64,000 bases of DNA, from NCBI GenBank assembly GCA_003577165.1, contig QEUM01000004.1, positions 186,001 to 250,000 on the forward strand, written 5' to 3'. The notes below the pieces were generated by a model, which saw only the letters and a list, made by a program, of their open reading frames with translations, made no database searches and was not told the DNA's origin. Shown here in pieces: positions 26,148 through 34,739 of the stretch. Origin of the DNA: Armatimonadota bacterium. Lineage in GTDB: Bacteria; Armatimonadota; Fimbriimonadia; Fimbriimonadales; ATM1. The translations under genes were made by a program, and so were the position numbers. The first letter of the stretch is position 1, and every line of letters begins with the position of its first letter.

Positions 26148-27602
26148 ATGCGCGGGGGTGAGCGCAGCAGCGAACCGTTCTACGCTCGCAGCCTTGCGGA
26201 ACGCCTTGCGGGCGTGCGACTGGTGCTCACGATCATCAACTTCGGTGTTTTGTTCCTCGATGCGAAATTCGAGGCCTCCTCGGCGAACATAAATCTTCCG
26301 ATCGGGGTGGGAGTCGCGTGCGCGTTCTTCGTATATGCGCTCGTCTCTTACGGAATGCTGAGGTATGGGTATGCGAAGCTGGCGACGTATGAGTTGGTAT
26401 CACCGCTTCTCGACATAGGATTCGCAGTGGCATTGATCTCGTTTACCGGGAGTTACACGAGTCCTTTCAATCTCTGGATCGTTTTCGGCGTGATCGGCAC
26501 GGGCTTCAGCCGCTACGCCTGGCTGCCGTGGCTGGCGACCGGCATGGGTTTCTTGGGGCACTTCGTCATCGCAAGTGTGCCTCAGCCCGTTCCGTTGGAC
26601 GTGACGGTGGTGCTCGTTCGATCCACCTTCCTTCTCGGAGTCGGCGCCGTGGTGGCCATCACGACCTCGTATCTCACTCAGCAGTCGAAACTGTTGGCTG
26701 CGATCGAGTCGGCGGCAGGGGAGTTTTCGCAGGCCCACACGGAAGATGACGTTGTCACGATTCTGCTTCGGAACCTGCAGTCCAACTTAGGCTTGGACGA
26801 GGTGTGGGTGTCGTTGGAGGGACGTGCTGGAAGCGAGGCGATAAAGCACGTGCACGGACTCACTCGGAAACTGCTCGCGAGCAATCAGGACCTTGGAACG
26901 GTTGTCATCGGGACGAACAAGCCGATCAGCAAGCAGCAGGGCTCTCTCATCGCCGTGCTTTGCGACAGAGCGGCTGCTGCTCTCTACCGGATTCGTGCCA
27001 ACGAGCGCCTTGCGGAATCGCGTGCCCTCGGCGAAAGGCGGCGCATCGCAGACGAACTGCACGACAACTTTCTTCAGACTCTCGCAGCCCTCGACATGCG
27101 CGCGGAGGCTGCGAGGATTCTGGCTGGCCCGCAGATGGAGGCCGTTCAATCCGAACTCGACGCGATCAAGCAGATCGCGCGTGATGCAGCGCAACAAGTT
27201 CGGGACATCGCGATCGCTCCGCTTGGAGCGGAATCGCTCACGACGGCCGGCCTCGAGGCCCTGCTCCAATCGCGATGGCCGGGCGACGTCGAGATGGACG
27301 TTGACGCCAGTATTGCGCTCAGCGACGTTGAGAGTCGCGCGCTGCGACTCCTCATCACCGAAGGTTTGAACAACGCAAAGCGACACGCGAGAGCGACGAA
27401 GGTCACCTTCCGAATGACGCGCCGAGGAGCATCGGTAGTGTGTTCATTAGAAGACAACGGAATCGGGATGCAGCCGAAGTTTGAAACCGGTTACGGCCTC
27501 ACGCGGCTGAGAGAACTTGTCGAAGAGGCGGGCGGATCGCTCGACATCGGAGTGTTGCCGGACGGGGGGGCGCGCATCACGGCGGAGTTCAGACGGGCAT
27601 GA
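26148..27602 (+). CDS. Membrane sensor histidine kinase, NarL/DegS type
   Basis: The protein has 484 residues from ATG 26148, 2 bp after the trpE stop (the frame is open further upstream inside trpE). The N-terminal 185 residues hold about six membrane helices with no large external domain, so the signal is probably sensed in or near the membrane. A GAF-like region (about 195-285) follows. The HisKA_3 box is ERRRIADELHDNFLQTL with phospho-acceptor His305. The ATPase domain has EDNGIGM and GYGLTRLRE. The gene overlaps the response-regulator gene by 4 bp (ATGA). Confidence 0.93.
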   Translation: MRGGERSSEPFYARSLAERLAGVRLVLTIINFGVLFLDAKFEASSANINLPIGVGVACAFFVYALVSYGMLRYGYAKLATYELVSPLLDIGFAVALISFTGSYTSPFNLWIVFGVIGTGFSRYAWLPWLATGMGFLGHFVIASVPQPVPLDVTVVLVRSTFLLGVGAVVAITTSYLTQQSKLLAAIESAAGEFSQAHTEDDVVTILLRNLQSNLGLDEVWVSLEGRAGSEAIKHVHGLTRKLLASNQDLGTVVIGTNKPISKQQGSLIAVLCDRAAAALYRIRANERLAESRALGERRRIADELHDNFLQTLAALDMRAEAARILAGPQMEAVQSELDAIKQIARDAAQQVRDIAIAPLGAESLTTAGLEALLQSRWPGDVEMDVDASIALSDVESRALRLLITEGLNNAKRHARATKVTFRMTRRGASVVCSLEDNGIGMQPKFETGYGLTRLRELVEEAGGSLDIGVLPDGGARITAEFRRA

Positions 27603-28216
27603 ACCGAGTCCGAGTCTTGATCGTCGACGATCACGTCGTCGTCGTCGAGGGCTTGGTCCGATTGCTTTCTTTTGACAAGAGGATCGAAGTCGTGGGCCGA
27701 GCGGCGAGCCTTTCCGAAGCGAAGACGCTGATGCAGCGCGTCGAGCCTGATGTGATCCTGCTCGACGTTCTTCTTCCTGACTCGAAGGACCTGTCGAGCA
27801 TCGGGGTTTTGAAGGCCATCCAGCCTCATGTGAAAGTGATTGTCTTGACGGGCCAGGGCAAGGCGATCCGTGGAGCGGCGGTGCGGGCGGGTGCAGACGG
27901 TTTCCTCACGAAAGAACTTGCCTCCGACGTAATCGCTCAACGGATTGCGGAGATCGCGGCCGGATCGCCTCAACACGATGAGCAGGAGTTGACGCACCGC
28001 GAGATTGACGTTTGCCGGCTGGTTGCGGAGGGGCTGACGAACGAGGAGATCGCGCAGAGCCTTGTTCTGTCAGTGAACACAGTTAAGACGCACTTGGCGT
28101 CAGCGCTCAGGAAGTTGGGGCTGCGCGACCGAGTTGCGGTCGCCGTATACTGGACTACCAGGCTGATGGGGCCTGCCCCCACAGAGCATTCAAAAGATGA
28201 TTCTGATTCTCGATAA
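27599..28216 (+). CDS. Response regulator, NarL/FixJ type
   Basis: The protein has 205 residues. The receiver domain has the acidic pair in IVDDH, the phosphorylated Asp56 in LLDVLLPD, the Thr in VLTGQG and the Lys in FLTKE. The output domain is a LuxR-type helix-turn-helix (LTHREIDVCRLVAEGLTNEEIAQ, then VNTVKTHLASALRKLG). It pairs with the preceding kinase. Its last 20 bp overlap the trpG start, so it is locked into the trp transcript. Target genes cannot be read from the sequence. Confidence 0.94.
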   Translation: MNRVRVLIVDDHVVVVEGLVRLLSFDKRIEVVGRAASLSEAKTLMQRVEPDVILLDVLLPDSKDLSSIGVLKAIQPHVKVIVLTGQGKAIRGAAVRAGADGFLTKELASDVIAQRIAEIAAGSPQHDEQELTHREIDVCRLVAEGLTNEEIAQSLVLSVNTVKTHLASALRKLGLRDRVAVAVYWTTRLMGPAPTEHSKDDSDSR

Positions 28217-28772
28217 CTACGACAGTTTCACTTACAACCTCGCTCAATACGTTCAAGAGTTGGGAGCCGAGGTCGTCGTTCGGCGAAACGATGACATCAC
28301 CGTGGAGGAGATCGAGGCGATGGCGCCGCAGGGAATCCTCATCAGTCCAGGACCGTGCACACCGGACAAGGCGGGGATTTCGGAGGAAGTCATCCAACGC
28401 CTGGGCGGTCGAATTCCGATCTTCGGTGTCTGCTTGGGGATGCAGGCGATTGGAGAGGTGTACGGAGGCAAGATCGTGCGCGCGAAGCAGATCATGCACG
28501 GAAAGGATTCAGAGATCCGTCATGAAGGGAAGGGAGTGTTTCAGGGCCTGCCGAGCCGGTTTCGGGCGATTCGGTACCACAGCCTGGTCATAGAACCCTC
28601 CTCGGTGCCTTCGGAACTCGAAGTCACGGCGACCAGCGAAGATGGGGAGATCATGGGGGTGCGTCACCGCGGCCTCGACGTCGAGGGAGTGCAGTTCCAT
28701 CCAGAAAGCGCGCTCTCCGAGAGCGGCAAGGAACTCGTGGCGAACTGGGTCCGTCGGGTCACCTCGCGCTAA
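28197..28772 (+). CDS. trpG: Anthranilate synthase component II (glutamine amidotransferase)
   Basis: The amidotransferase supplies ammonia to TrpE and possibly also to PabB. The nucleophile Cys is in GVCLGMQA, the His-Glu pair is in VQFHPES, and the N terminus ILILDNYDSFTYN is diagnostic for TrpG/PabA. The length is 191 residues. It begins inside the response-regulator gene (20-bp overlap). trpD, often next, is not here. The downstream 107 bp contain the TATCTT box of the next gene. Confidence 0.95.
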   Translation: MILILDNYDSFTYNLAQYVQELGAEVVVRRNDDITVEEIEAMAPQGILISPGPCTPDKAGISEEVIQRLGGRIPIFGVCLGMQAIGEVYGGKIVRAKQIMHGKDSEIRHEGKGVFQGLPSRFRAIRYHSLVIEPSSVPSELEVTATSEDGEIMGVRHRGLDVEGVQFHPESALSESGKELVANWVRRVTSR

Positions 28773-28841
28773 GGGCCGGGAGGCCGAGACCTTCTGCCTA
28801 TCCGGGGAAACCCGCCGGGGCTCGGGGCGTCCATCGGAGGG

Positions 28842-28870
28842 TATCTTTTGCCCTTGGCATATCGGAGGAA
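28842..28870 (+). promoter_or_regulatory. Promoter and ribosome site of the secreted protein gene
   Basis: TATCTT (28842-28847) and a clear GGAGG near 28866-28870 precede ATG 28880. This is a conventional leadered gene. Confidence 0.45.
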
Positions 28871-28879
28871 TCACTACAA

Positions 28880-29590
28880 ATGACACGAAGATTTAGCGTT
28901 TTGGCCGGCGCCCTGCTCGTCCCGGCCCTGCTTCTCGCCCAAGGCGAGGCAAAGATCGAATGGAAGCCGAAAGTCGGCCAAGAGCTGAAGTACAAGGCCG
29001 CCATGACGGCGTCGGGCGACTTCGGTGGCGGACAGATGGAGATTGGCGTCACTTTCATGATGTCTACGAAGACCGCCAAGGTGGAGAACGGCAAAGTCAC
29101 GGTCGAGAGCAGCCAGTCCGACATGAAGGTCGCCTTCAACGGAATGGAGATGGACCCGCTCCAGGGCCAGGTAATCAAGGGCACGACCGTCCACAACCTC
29201 GACGGCACAATCGTCTCGTCGCAGAGCGACATGGGCGCGGCGGCCGGCCGTTTCGAAGAGGTGACGTCTTTCAATTACCCAGGCAAGACCGTAAGGGTCG
29301 GGGAGTCCTGGACGCGAGTCGTCAAGCCTGACCCCGCGCGGGGGACGGTCAACGCCAAGTGCACCTACACGTTTAAGGGCTTCGAGGCGATCGACGGCAT
29401 CAACTGCTGGAAGGTCGAATACGCTTTCGAAGAGACGGAGGGCACCACGCCGATGAAGGCGACCGGCACGGTGTGGATGAACCCGGACGACGGCGAGATG
29501 GTGAAGGCCACGATGGTCGGCACGAACGTCGTGATCCAGGCTGAGATGCCGCCCGTTAACGCGAACATGACGGTCACCCGGGCCAAGTAG
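28880..29590 (+). CDS. Secreted beta-rich protein, DUF6263-like
   Basis: The protein has 236 residues with a signal peptide (about residues 1-21, ending ALLLAQ). The mature part is beta-rich and begins IEWKPKVGQELKYKA; similar openings occur in the lipoprotein at 61471-62172 ([15 protein letters not shown]), and both share an order of an ESWT or AKWT segment and a final strand. I infer they are distant paralogues of the DUF6263-like group. No catalytic residues are visible. It has its own promoter and ends in a strong terminator, so it is a single-gene unit, probably well expressed. Confidence 0.72.
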   Translation: MTRRFSVLAGALLVPALLLAQGEAKIEWKPKVGQELKYKAAMTASGDFGGGQMEIGVTFMMSTKTAKVENGKVTVESSQSDMKVAFNGMEMDPLQGQVIKGTTVHNLDGTIVSSQSDMGAAAGRFEEVTSFNYPGKTVRVGESWTRVVKPDPARGTVNAKCTYTFKGFEAIDGINCWKVEYAFEETEGTTPMKATGTVWMNPDDGEMVKATMVGTNVVIQAEMPPVNANMTVTRAK

Positions 29591-29610
29591 GCCCACCGAC
29601 TCAACATCGA

Positions 29611-29644
29611 GCGGGGCAGGCGAGAGCCTGCCCCGCATTTTTTG
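29611..29644 (+). terminator. Rho-independent terminator
   Basis: An 11-bp perfect stem (GCGGGGCAGGC / GCCTGCCCCGC) with a GAGA loop is followed by ATTTTTTG. It is the clearest intrinsic terminator in the window and separates the secreted protein gene from clpB. Confidence 0.93.
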
Positions 29645-29652
29645 TCGTTTCC

Positions 29653-29702
29653 TATAACGGTTGGAACAAAGGTGGCGTATAATAGACTTAGACTATTTGA
29701 CA
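29653..29702 (+). promoter_or_regulatory. clpB promoter region
   Basis: Two -10-like boxes, TATAAC (29653-29658) and TATAAT (29678-29683), precede the gene, and a TTGACA lies at 29697-29702. The ribosome site is AAGG near 29717. I looked for and did not find the CIRCE inverted repeat that marks HrcA-controlled heat-shock genes. Confidence 0.4.
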
Positions 29703-29721
29703 ATAGGAGACTCAAGTAAGG

Positions 29722-32343
29722 ATGAGACTGGACAAATTGACCCTGAAAGCCCAGGACTCAGTCAGGGCCTCGCAGGAGGCCGCGGAGGAGTTCAAGCACA
29801 GCCAGATCGAGCCTGAGCACCTTCTGTACGCACTCCTGACTCAGTCTGAAGGCGTGGCGAAGCCGCTGCTCGAAAAGGTCGGCGCCCTTCCCGCTCTCCT
29901 CCTGAAAGAGCTGACCGCGGAACTTGGATCCCGCCCGAAGGTGGAGGGTGCGGCGTCGTACGGTTCCGCGCTGTCGCCCGCGCTGAAGGAGGTCTTTGAC
30001 AAGGCCTTCTCCGACGCCGAGGAGATGGAGGACGAGTACGTCAGCACCGAGCACCTTCTCCTCGGTCTGTCTGCGGAGCAGAAGGGCTTTGCGGGACGCG
30101 CGCTGCGGCGAGCCGGCGCTGACAGGAAGAACCTCCTGCGCGCGATCGAGGAGATTCGCGGAGGAACAAGGGTCACTGACCAGTCTCCGGAGGACAAATA
30201 TCAGGCCCTCGAGAAGTACGGTCGCGATCTGACGGCAATGGCCCGTCAGGGGAAACTCGATCCGGTCATCGGCCGCGATGAGGAGATCCGACGGGTGGTC
30301 CAGGTGCTCAGCCGGCGAACCAAGAACAACCCGGTGCTCATTGGTGAACCTGGCGTTGGGAAGACGGCGATCGCGGAAGGGCTGGCTCAGAGAATCGTGG
30401 CGGGCGACGTGCCGGAGAGCCTGAAGAACAAGACCGTCGTCGCGCTTGACCTTGCCGCGCTCGTCGCGGGCGCGAAGTTCCGGGGCGAATTCGAAGAGAG
30501 GCTTAAGGCGGTTCTCGAAGAGATCAAGCGCTCGGATGGCCAGATCATCCTGTTCATCGACGAGATGCACACGCTCGTTGGCGCGGGGCGTGCCGAAGGT
30601 TCGATGGATGCGGCGAATATGCTCAAGCCGATGTTGGCGCGCGGCGAACTCCGCTGCGTTGGTGCGACCACGCTCGATGAGTATCGCAAGTACATCGAAA
30701 AGGATGCGGCGTTAGAAAGGCGCTTCCAACCTGTATTGGTGGACGAGCCGTCCGTTGAGGACAGCATTGCGATTTTGCGTGGACTCAAGGAGCGGTACGA
30801 GGTCCATCACGGCGTGCGAATTACTGACTCCGCGATCGTCGCCGCAGCGACGCTCAGCGACCGATACATTTCGGATCGGTTTTTGCCGGACAAGGCCATT
30901 GACCTGGTCGACGAGGCCGCGAGTCGTTTGCGCATCGAGATTGACAGCGTGCCCGTTGAGATTGACACGCTGGACCGGAGAATGAGGCAACTTGAAATCG
31001 AGAAGCAGGCCCTCAAGAAAGAACAGGACGCCGCGAGCAAAGAGCGCCTCGAAAAACTGGAGCGCGAACTCAGCGAACTGTCGGAAGAGCGGAGCGGGCT
31101 GGCTGCACATTGGCAGCGCGAAAAGGAGAAGATTTCACAGATTCGCGAACTGAAGGAGCGCATGGACAAGGCGAGGGTGGAGCTCGAGCACGCCACGCGT
31201 GACGCAGACTGGGAGCGGGCGGCCCAACTTCAGCACGGTGAGATCCCTCAGATGGAGAAGGAACTGAAGACGTTGGAGAGCGAACTCGCGACGCTTCAGT
31301 CAGACGTGAAAATGCTCAAGGAGGAGGTCGACGAGGAAGACGTTGCGGAAGTCGTGTCGAAGTGGACCGGCATTCCCGTGAGCAAACTCCTCGAGGGCGA
31401 GATGGCGAAACTCCTTCGGATGGAGGATCGGCTGCATGATCGCGTCATTGGTCAGGACGAGGCGATTCGAGTTGTCAGCGACGCGGTGAGGCGATCGAGA
31501 AGCGGCATCGGCGATCCGAACCGTCCGATCGGTTCATTCCTGTTCTTGGGCCCGACCGGTGTCGGAAAGACCGAGCTTGCGAGGGCACTCGCAGAATTCC
31601 TGTTTGACGATGAGCGGAACATGGTCCGCATCGACATGAGTGAGTACCAGGAGAAGCACACGGTTGCTCGGCTGATCGGAGCCCCCCCCGGCTATGTCGG
31701 ATACGAAGAGGGTGGCCAACTCACCGAGGCCGTCCGCCGGAAGCCGTACAGCGTCGTGCTTCTGGACGAGATCGAGAAGGCGCATCCGGAAGTGTTCAAC
31801 GTTTTGCTGCAGGTGTTGGACGACGGAAGGCTGACCGACGGGCAAGGCAGGACCGTGGACTTCAAGAACACTTTGCTCATCATGACGAGCAATCTCGGAT
31901 CGCACGAATTCGGTGAATATCCGCTCAATATCGGCGACGAGGACGGTAAGGCAGACACGGCCAAGCGGCGCGTGCTCGAAACAGTCAAGACCTTCTTCAG
32001 ACCAGAGTTCCTAAACAGGATTGACGACATCGTCGTGTTCAGCCCGCTGACTGCGGTCGAGATCAAACGCATCGCGGAACTTCAGATCGCGATCCTTCTG
32101 AAGAGGCTCGGCGAGCGCAAGATCTCGCTCGAATTGACGGAGAGCGCAAAGGATCAACTGGCCGTGATCGGTTACGACCCAGCGTTCGGCGCGCGGCCGC
32201 TCAAGCGCGCGATTCAGAACGAAATCCTGAATCCGCTCGCGCGGGAGATCCTGTCGGGGCACATCCGAGACGGCTCCACGGTCGTAGTGGATTTCCGCGA
32301 AGGCTCCTTCACCTTCTCGGAGCGGGCGGCCGCGGCCGTGTAG
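29722..32343 (+). CDS. clpB: ATP-dependent disaggregase ClpB
   Basis: This hexameric Hsp100 chaperone pulls proteins out of aggregates together with DnaK. The N-domain has two Clp repeats (residues 1-150). NBD1 has Walker A GEPGVGKT near 209-216. The long coiled-coil middle domain (about 405-530) distinguishes ClpB from ClpA and ClpC. NBD2 has Walker A GPTGVGKT near 611-618. At 873 residues it is close to the usual 860. The ClpP-binding loop of ClpA/ClpX is not apparent. The gene is monocistronic, following a strong terminator. Confidence 0.95.
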   Translation: MRLDKLTLKAQDSVRASQEAAEEFKHSQIEPEHLLYALLTQSEGVAKPLLEKVGALPALLLKELTAELGSRPKVEGAASYGSALSPALKEVFDKAFSDAEEMEDEYVSTEHLLLGLSAEQKGFAGRALRRAGADRKNLLRAIEEIRGGTRVTDQSPEDKYQALEKYGRDLTAMARQGKLDPVIGRDEEIRRVVQVLSRRTKNNPVLIGEPGVGKTAIAEGLAQRIVAGDVPESLKNKTVVALDLAALVAGAKFRGEFEERLKAVLEEIKRSDGQIILFIDEMHTLVGAGRAEGSMDAANMLKPMLARGELRCVGATTLDEYRKYIEKDAALERRFQPVLVDEPSVEDSIAILRGLKERYEVHHGVRITDSAIVAAATLSDRYISDRFLPDKAIDLVDEAASRLRIEIDSVPVEIDTLDRRMRQLEIEKQALKKEQDAASKERLEKLERELSELSEERSGLAAHWQREKEKISQIRELKERMDKARVELEHATRDADWERAAQLQHGEIPQMEKELKTLESELATLQSDVKMLKEEVDEEDVAEVVSKWTGIPVSKLLEGEMAKLLRMEDRLHDRVIGQDEAIRVVSDAVRRSRSGIGDPNRPIGSFLFLGPTGVGKTELARALAEFLFDDERNMVRIDMSEYQEKHTVARLIGAPPGYVGYEEGGQLTEAVRRKPYSVVLLDEIEKAHPEVFNVLLQVLDDGRLTDGQGRTVDFKNTLLIMTSNLGSHEFGEYPLNIGDEDGKADTAKRRVLETVKTFFRPEFLNRIDDIVVFSPLTAVEIKRIAELQIAILLKRLGERKISLELTESAKDQLAVIGYDPAFGARPLKRAIQNEILNPLAREILSGHIRDGSTVVVDFREGSFTFSERAAAAV

Positions 32344-32365
32344 ACGAGCCTGGCACGGGTTCTGC

Positions 32366-32371
32366 TACTAT
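32366..32371 (+). promoter_or_regulatory. -10 box of the interrupted cytochrome gene
   Basis: TACTAT ends 7 nt before ATG 32379, the leaderless spacing seen elsewhere in the window. It suggests the gene is still transcribed. Confidence 0.45.
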
Positions 32372-32378
32372 CAGCGCC

Positions 32379-33113
32379 ATGACGAACAGCAGGCTCTTAG
32401 CGGTCGGCGGTCTTGGCGTTGCGGCAGTGGGCACGGCGCTATTTGCATTTGGAACGGAGCCCCAGCATAACGACGTGCGTGCGATGTTCACACAGAGGTG
32501 CCTCGGCTGTCATCAGCCTCCTGACATGGCGATGGCCACCGATCGTGCCTGGCTCGGGCAGGTTCGGGAAACGTCCTGAACGGACACACCTGCGGGAGCC
32601 CGTGAGGCTCTCGTGGCCTTCCTCGAGTCGCAGCCGTTTCCGCTCCCGACGAGGCTCACGCCCGGCGCGAGCGACGCTTCAGGGGGGGAGGTGCGAGCAG
32701 GGTTTGACCGAGCCTCCGTGCTTCTCCGAAACAGCGATGGGAAGTTTGTGAGGTTGGATTGGGAATCCGGTGGGGGGGCTGAGAAGTCAATCCATCTGCC
32801 GCCAGGGACGTATCAACTTCGCGGGTACCGAATCTTGAAGAAAGCGAAGGACGGCACGGACTGGTTCATTTCCGGCATTCCACCAAAGCCCGTGGACGTT
32901 CGCGTCGAGGCGGGGAAGAGAGCTTCGCTCCTCTCGGAAGACACGATCACCGTCGCGTCCAGAAACGTAGGCGGAAATCTCGGCATGGAGATTCGTGGAC
33001 TTCACCATTCAGGCGTTAGCATTTACCGCAGCGGAAAGCGGATTCCGATTTCGTACGAACTCCTCGATGCTGCGGGGAAGGTCGTCGAGAGCGGGCGGAT
33101 GACCTATGGCTGA
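32379..33113 (+). pseudogene. Exported c-type cytochrome-like protein with in-frame TGA
   Basis: One reading frame runs from ATG 32379 to 33113 but holds a TGA at 32577-32579. The first part (66 residues) has a signal or anchor helix (about 5-24) and a haem-binding CLGCH. The second part (177 codons to the end) continues in the same frame with TDTPAGAREALVAFLESQP, a normal end for a small cytochrome domain, and then a beta-rich domain resembling a carboxypeptidase-regulatory fold. The gene may be a recent nonsense mutant, a sequencing error, or a case of TGA recoding: an 8-bp hairpin (32593-32613) begins 13 nt after the TGA. Everything else in the frame looks intact. Confidence 0.6.
32593..32613 (+). 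other. Hairpin 13 nt after the in-frame TGA
   Basis: CGGGAGCC pairs with GGCTCTCG (one G-U) around a 5-nt loop CGTGA. The loop begins 21 nt after the TGA and has G as its second base. These are features asked of bacterial selenocysteine insertion elements, but a hairpin of this size also arises by chance in GC-rich DNA. Confidence 0.35.
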
Positions 33114-33231
33114 GGTGGCGGTGGTTGGGCTTCGGCGAAGTCCAGAAACCCCGAACTCCGGATTCGACTTGTGTACGATGCGCCGCCGTTCCCCGTGATC
33201 GAGCGCGCTCTACGTTAGATCGGCTCGGCGA

Positions 33232-34161
33232 TCAGTTCTTCGCTCCGTCGGCGATCCATTTTCGAATGGCGTCGATATCGCTTTGCGGCAGTTTCCCGCC
33301 GCTCGGAGGCATGCTGCGTCCGCGCGTCCACGAGACGGCGCCGTAGAGAATGCTGTTGTCCGGATCGCCGGGTCGAACGAGCCCCGAGACTTTCATGATG
33401 GACGCGTAGGAGGTCAGATCGATCCCCCCCGTAAGCCGAGATGAGTTGTGGCAACTCGAACAGTTTCGCATGAAGATCGGCGCGACGTCAGCGAAAGAAA
33501 GCTCGCGGGCGACGCTGGGGTCGATCTTTGTGGCGCCGGCTGGCGGCGCAAAAGCGAACGCGGAGGCATCGAGAGCGTCATCGAGAACCGCGAACTCGCT
33601 GGAGAGGATGAGCGACTCGGCATCGCCCGACTTTAACGAAAACCCGCGCGCGATGCCAAGTTTGGAATCCAGGTAGAGCGTGAACGTCTTCCCCCCCAGC
33701 GTGTAGGTCACTTCTTGCGTGGCATTGCCCTTGATGTTGCGCTTGGACCCGAGGGTGACGGACTTGGCGTCAGCGAGGACCTTTGGGTCGAAGAACGCGG
33801 CCCACCCTGCCGTTTCATCTATGCCGGCGATCTTCGCACACGTGTCTGAAGCGACCACTTCGACGGCGTAACGGTTCTTCGCCTTGTCGAGCGAGTAGAG
33901 AGACTTGCCGTCACTCAACCACAGGTGAGTCGGGGATTCGATTCGGAGGTAGTTCGGCCGAGAAAACTGCACGGTCCACTCGGTCGGCGCTCCCGGCAGC
34001 CTCTGTGCCGTTAGTTTCGCTGTGAGGGCCTGGGCAGAGGCCAACTTGCTCACATGGCCGTCGAGGGCCTGCTTGCCTCCGGACTGAGTCAGAGCGGCTG
34101 CAAAGGCGAGGGCACACGGAAGGGCGATCGCGGCTGTGAGGGGGAGCGCTTTGAACTGCAT
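33232..34161 (-). CDS. Exported LolA-like/DUF2092 protein with C-terminal cytochrome c domain
   Basis: The protein has 309 residues from ATG 34161, which gives a proper signal peptide (about 1-25); the frame is open further upstream but reads as low-quality sequence. Residues 30-200 resemble the LolA/DUF2092 lipoprotein-carrier fold (VQFSRPNYLRIES, LWLSDGKSLYSLD). The last 90 residues are a planctomycete-type cytochrome domain with CSSCH (Cys234, Cys237, His238) and a likely distal Met in GRSMPPSGG. The fusion suggests a periplasmic protein that binds both haem and a lipid-like or hydrophobic ligand. It is convergent with the interrupted cytochrome gene, 118 bp away. Confidence 0.75.
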   Translation of the reverse strand: MQFKALPLTAAIALPCALAFAAALTQSGGKQALDGHVSKLASAQALTAKLTAQRLPGAPTEWTVQFSRPNYLRIESPTHLWLSDGKSLYSLDKAKNRYAVEVVASDTCAKIAGIDETAGWAAFFDPKVLADAKSVTLGSKRNIKGNATQEVTYTLGGKTFTLYLDSKLGIARGFSLKSGDAESLILSSEFAVLDDALDASAFAFAPPAGATKIDPSVARELSFADVAPIFMRNCSSCHNSSRLTGGIDLTSYASIMKVSGLVRPGDPDNSILYGAVSWTRGRSMPPSGGKLPQSDIDAIRKWIADGAKN

Positions 34162-34209
34162 CTTCGGGTTAGAACGGTGAAAACCAGGCTTCTGTTCCCG
34201 GAGAGTGGA

Positions 34210-34247
34210 GACTGCGGGCGGATCGTCCGAGAACTCCGCCCGCAGTC
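34210..34247 (-). terminator. Terminator-like hairpin after the YHS lipoprotein gene
   Basis: A perfect 13-bp inverted repeat (GACTGCGGGCGGA / TCCGCCCGCAGTC) with a 12-nt loop lies 15 bp beyond the stop of the YHS lipoprotein gene. No T tract follows on the minus strand, so it may instead act as an mRNA-stabilising or Rho-linked hairpin. Confidence 0.55.
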
Positions 34248-34261
34248 TGATCCCGTGGGTT

Positions 34262-34663
34262 CTAGTGGGTGTCGCCCTCGGAGTGGTCGTGGCCTTCGTG
34301 TCCGTCGGCCGCGCCTGTGCCGGCATCCTCAGCAGGCTTGCCGTCCTTGTACTTGGCAGGATCGCCGGCGAAAGCTTCGGGGCAGTTTCCGCAACAGAAG
34401 TAGTAACGCTTTCCTTCGTAGTCTTGGTGACCTACGGCCTTGTCTTTCGAGGCGATGACCGTGCCCATGACGGGGCAAACGATTTCGCCGTTGGCGTTGG
34501 TGAAGGCGACCGGCTCGGTGGTCGCGCCGTTCTGCTCGCCGGCGGTCGCGGATGCGTCGTCTTGCTTTGGCGGGTCCTGCTCTTGCGTCCCGCCTCCGCA
34601 GCCGATTGACGTCGCCACGAGGAGGGACCCTATGGCGACGATCAGAAGAGATCTCACTTGCAT
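34262..34663 (-). CDS. YHS-domain lipoprotein with His-rich tail
   Basis: The protein has 133 residues. The signal peptide ends in the lipobox SIGC (Cys22), followed by a disordered linker. A YHS-like metal domain follows: CPVMG, then YEGKRYYFCCGNCPEAF and a DPAKY ending. The tail is rich in His and Asp/Glu (GHEGHDHSEGDTH). This combination is common in exported copper- or heavy-metal-binding proteins. The start is ATG 34663, 7 nt after TATATT. Nearby exported haem proteins fit an envelope metal or redox role. Confidence 0.85.
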   Translation of the reverse strand: MQVRSLLIVAIGSLLVATSIGCGGGTQEQDPPKQDDASATAGEQNGATTEPVAFTNANGEIVCPVMGTVIASKDKAVGHQDYEGKRYYFCCGNCPEAFAGDPAKYKDGKPAEDAGTGAADGHEGHDHSEGDTH

Positions 34664-34670
34664 GGGCGGG

Positions 34671-34676
34671 AATATA
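34671..34676 (-). promoter_or_regulatory. -10 box of the YHS lipoprotein gene
   Basis: TATATT on the minus strand, 7 nt before ATG 34663 and flanked by GGGCGG and CCCGCCC. No Shine-Dalgarno, so the transcript is likely leaderless. Confidence 0.5.
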
Positions 34677-34689
34677 CCGCCCGAAGGAC

Positions 34690-34729
34690 AAAAGAGGGAG
34701 GGCGGCGAGCCGTTGCCGGTTCGCCGCCC
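34690..34729 (-). terminator. Rho-independent terminator of the first metalloprotease gene
   Basis: On the minus strand GGGCGGCGA and TCGCCGCCC pair (9 bp), extended by a 4-bp inner stem to about 13 bp with a 4-nt loop. After the stem comes TCCCTCTTTTGTCC. It lies 11 bp after the stop of the protease gene. Confidence 0.82.
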
Positions 34730-34739
34730 TTCGGGTGGA

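Noticed and set aside
29640-29722. CIRCE or other heat-shock operator before clpB
   Set aside because: I looked for the TTAGCACTC-N9-GAGTGCTAA repeat and found none; only plain -10-like boxes are there.
33114-33231. A gene or terminator in the gap between the convergent cytochrome genes
   Set aside because: The 118 bp contain no stable hairpin with a T tract and no plausible frame.
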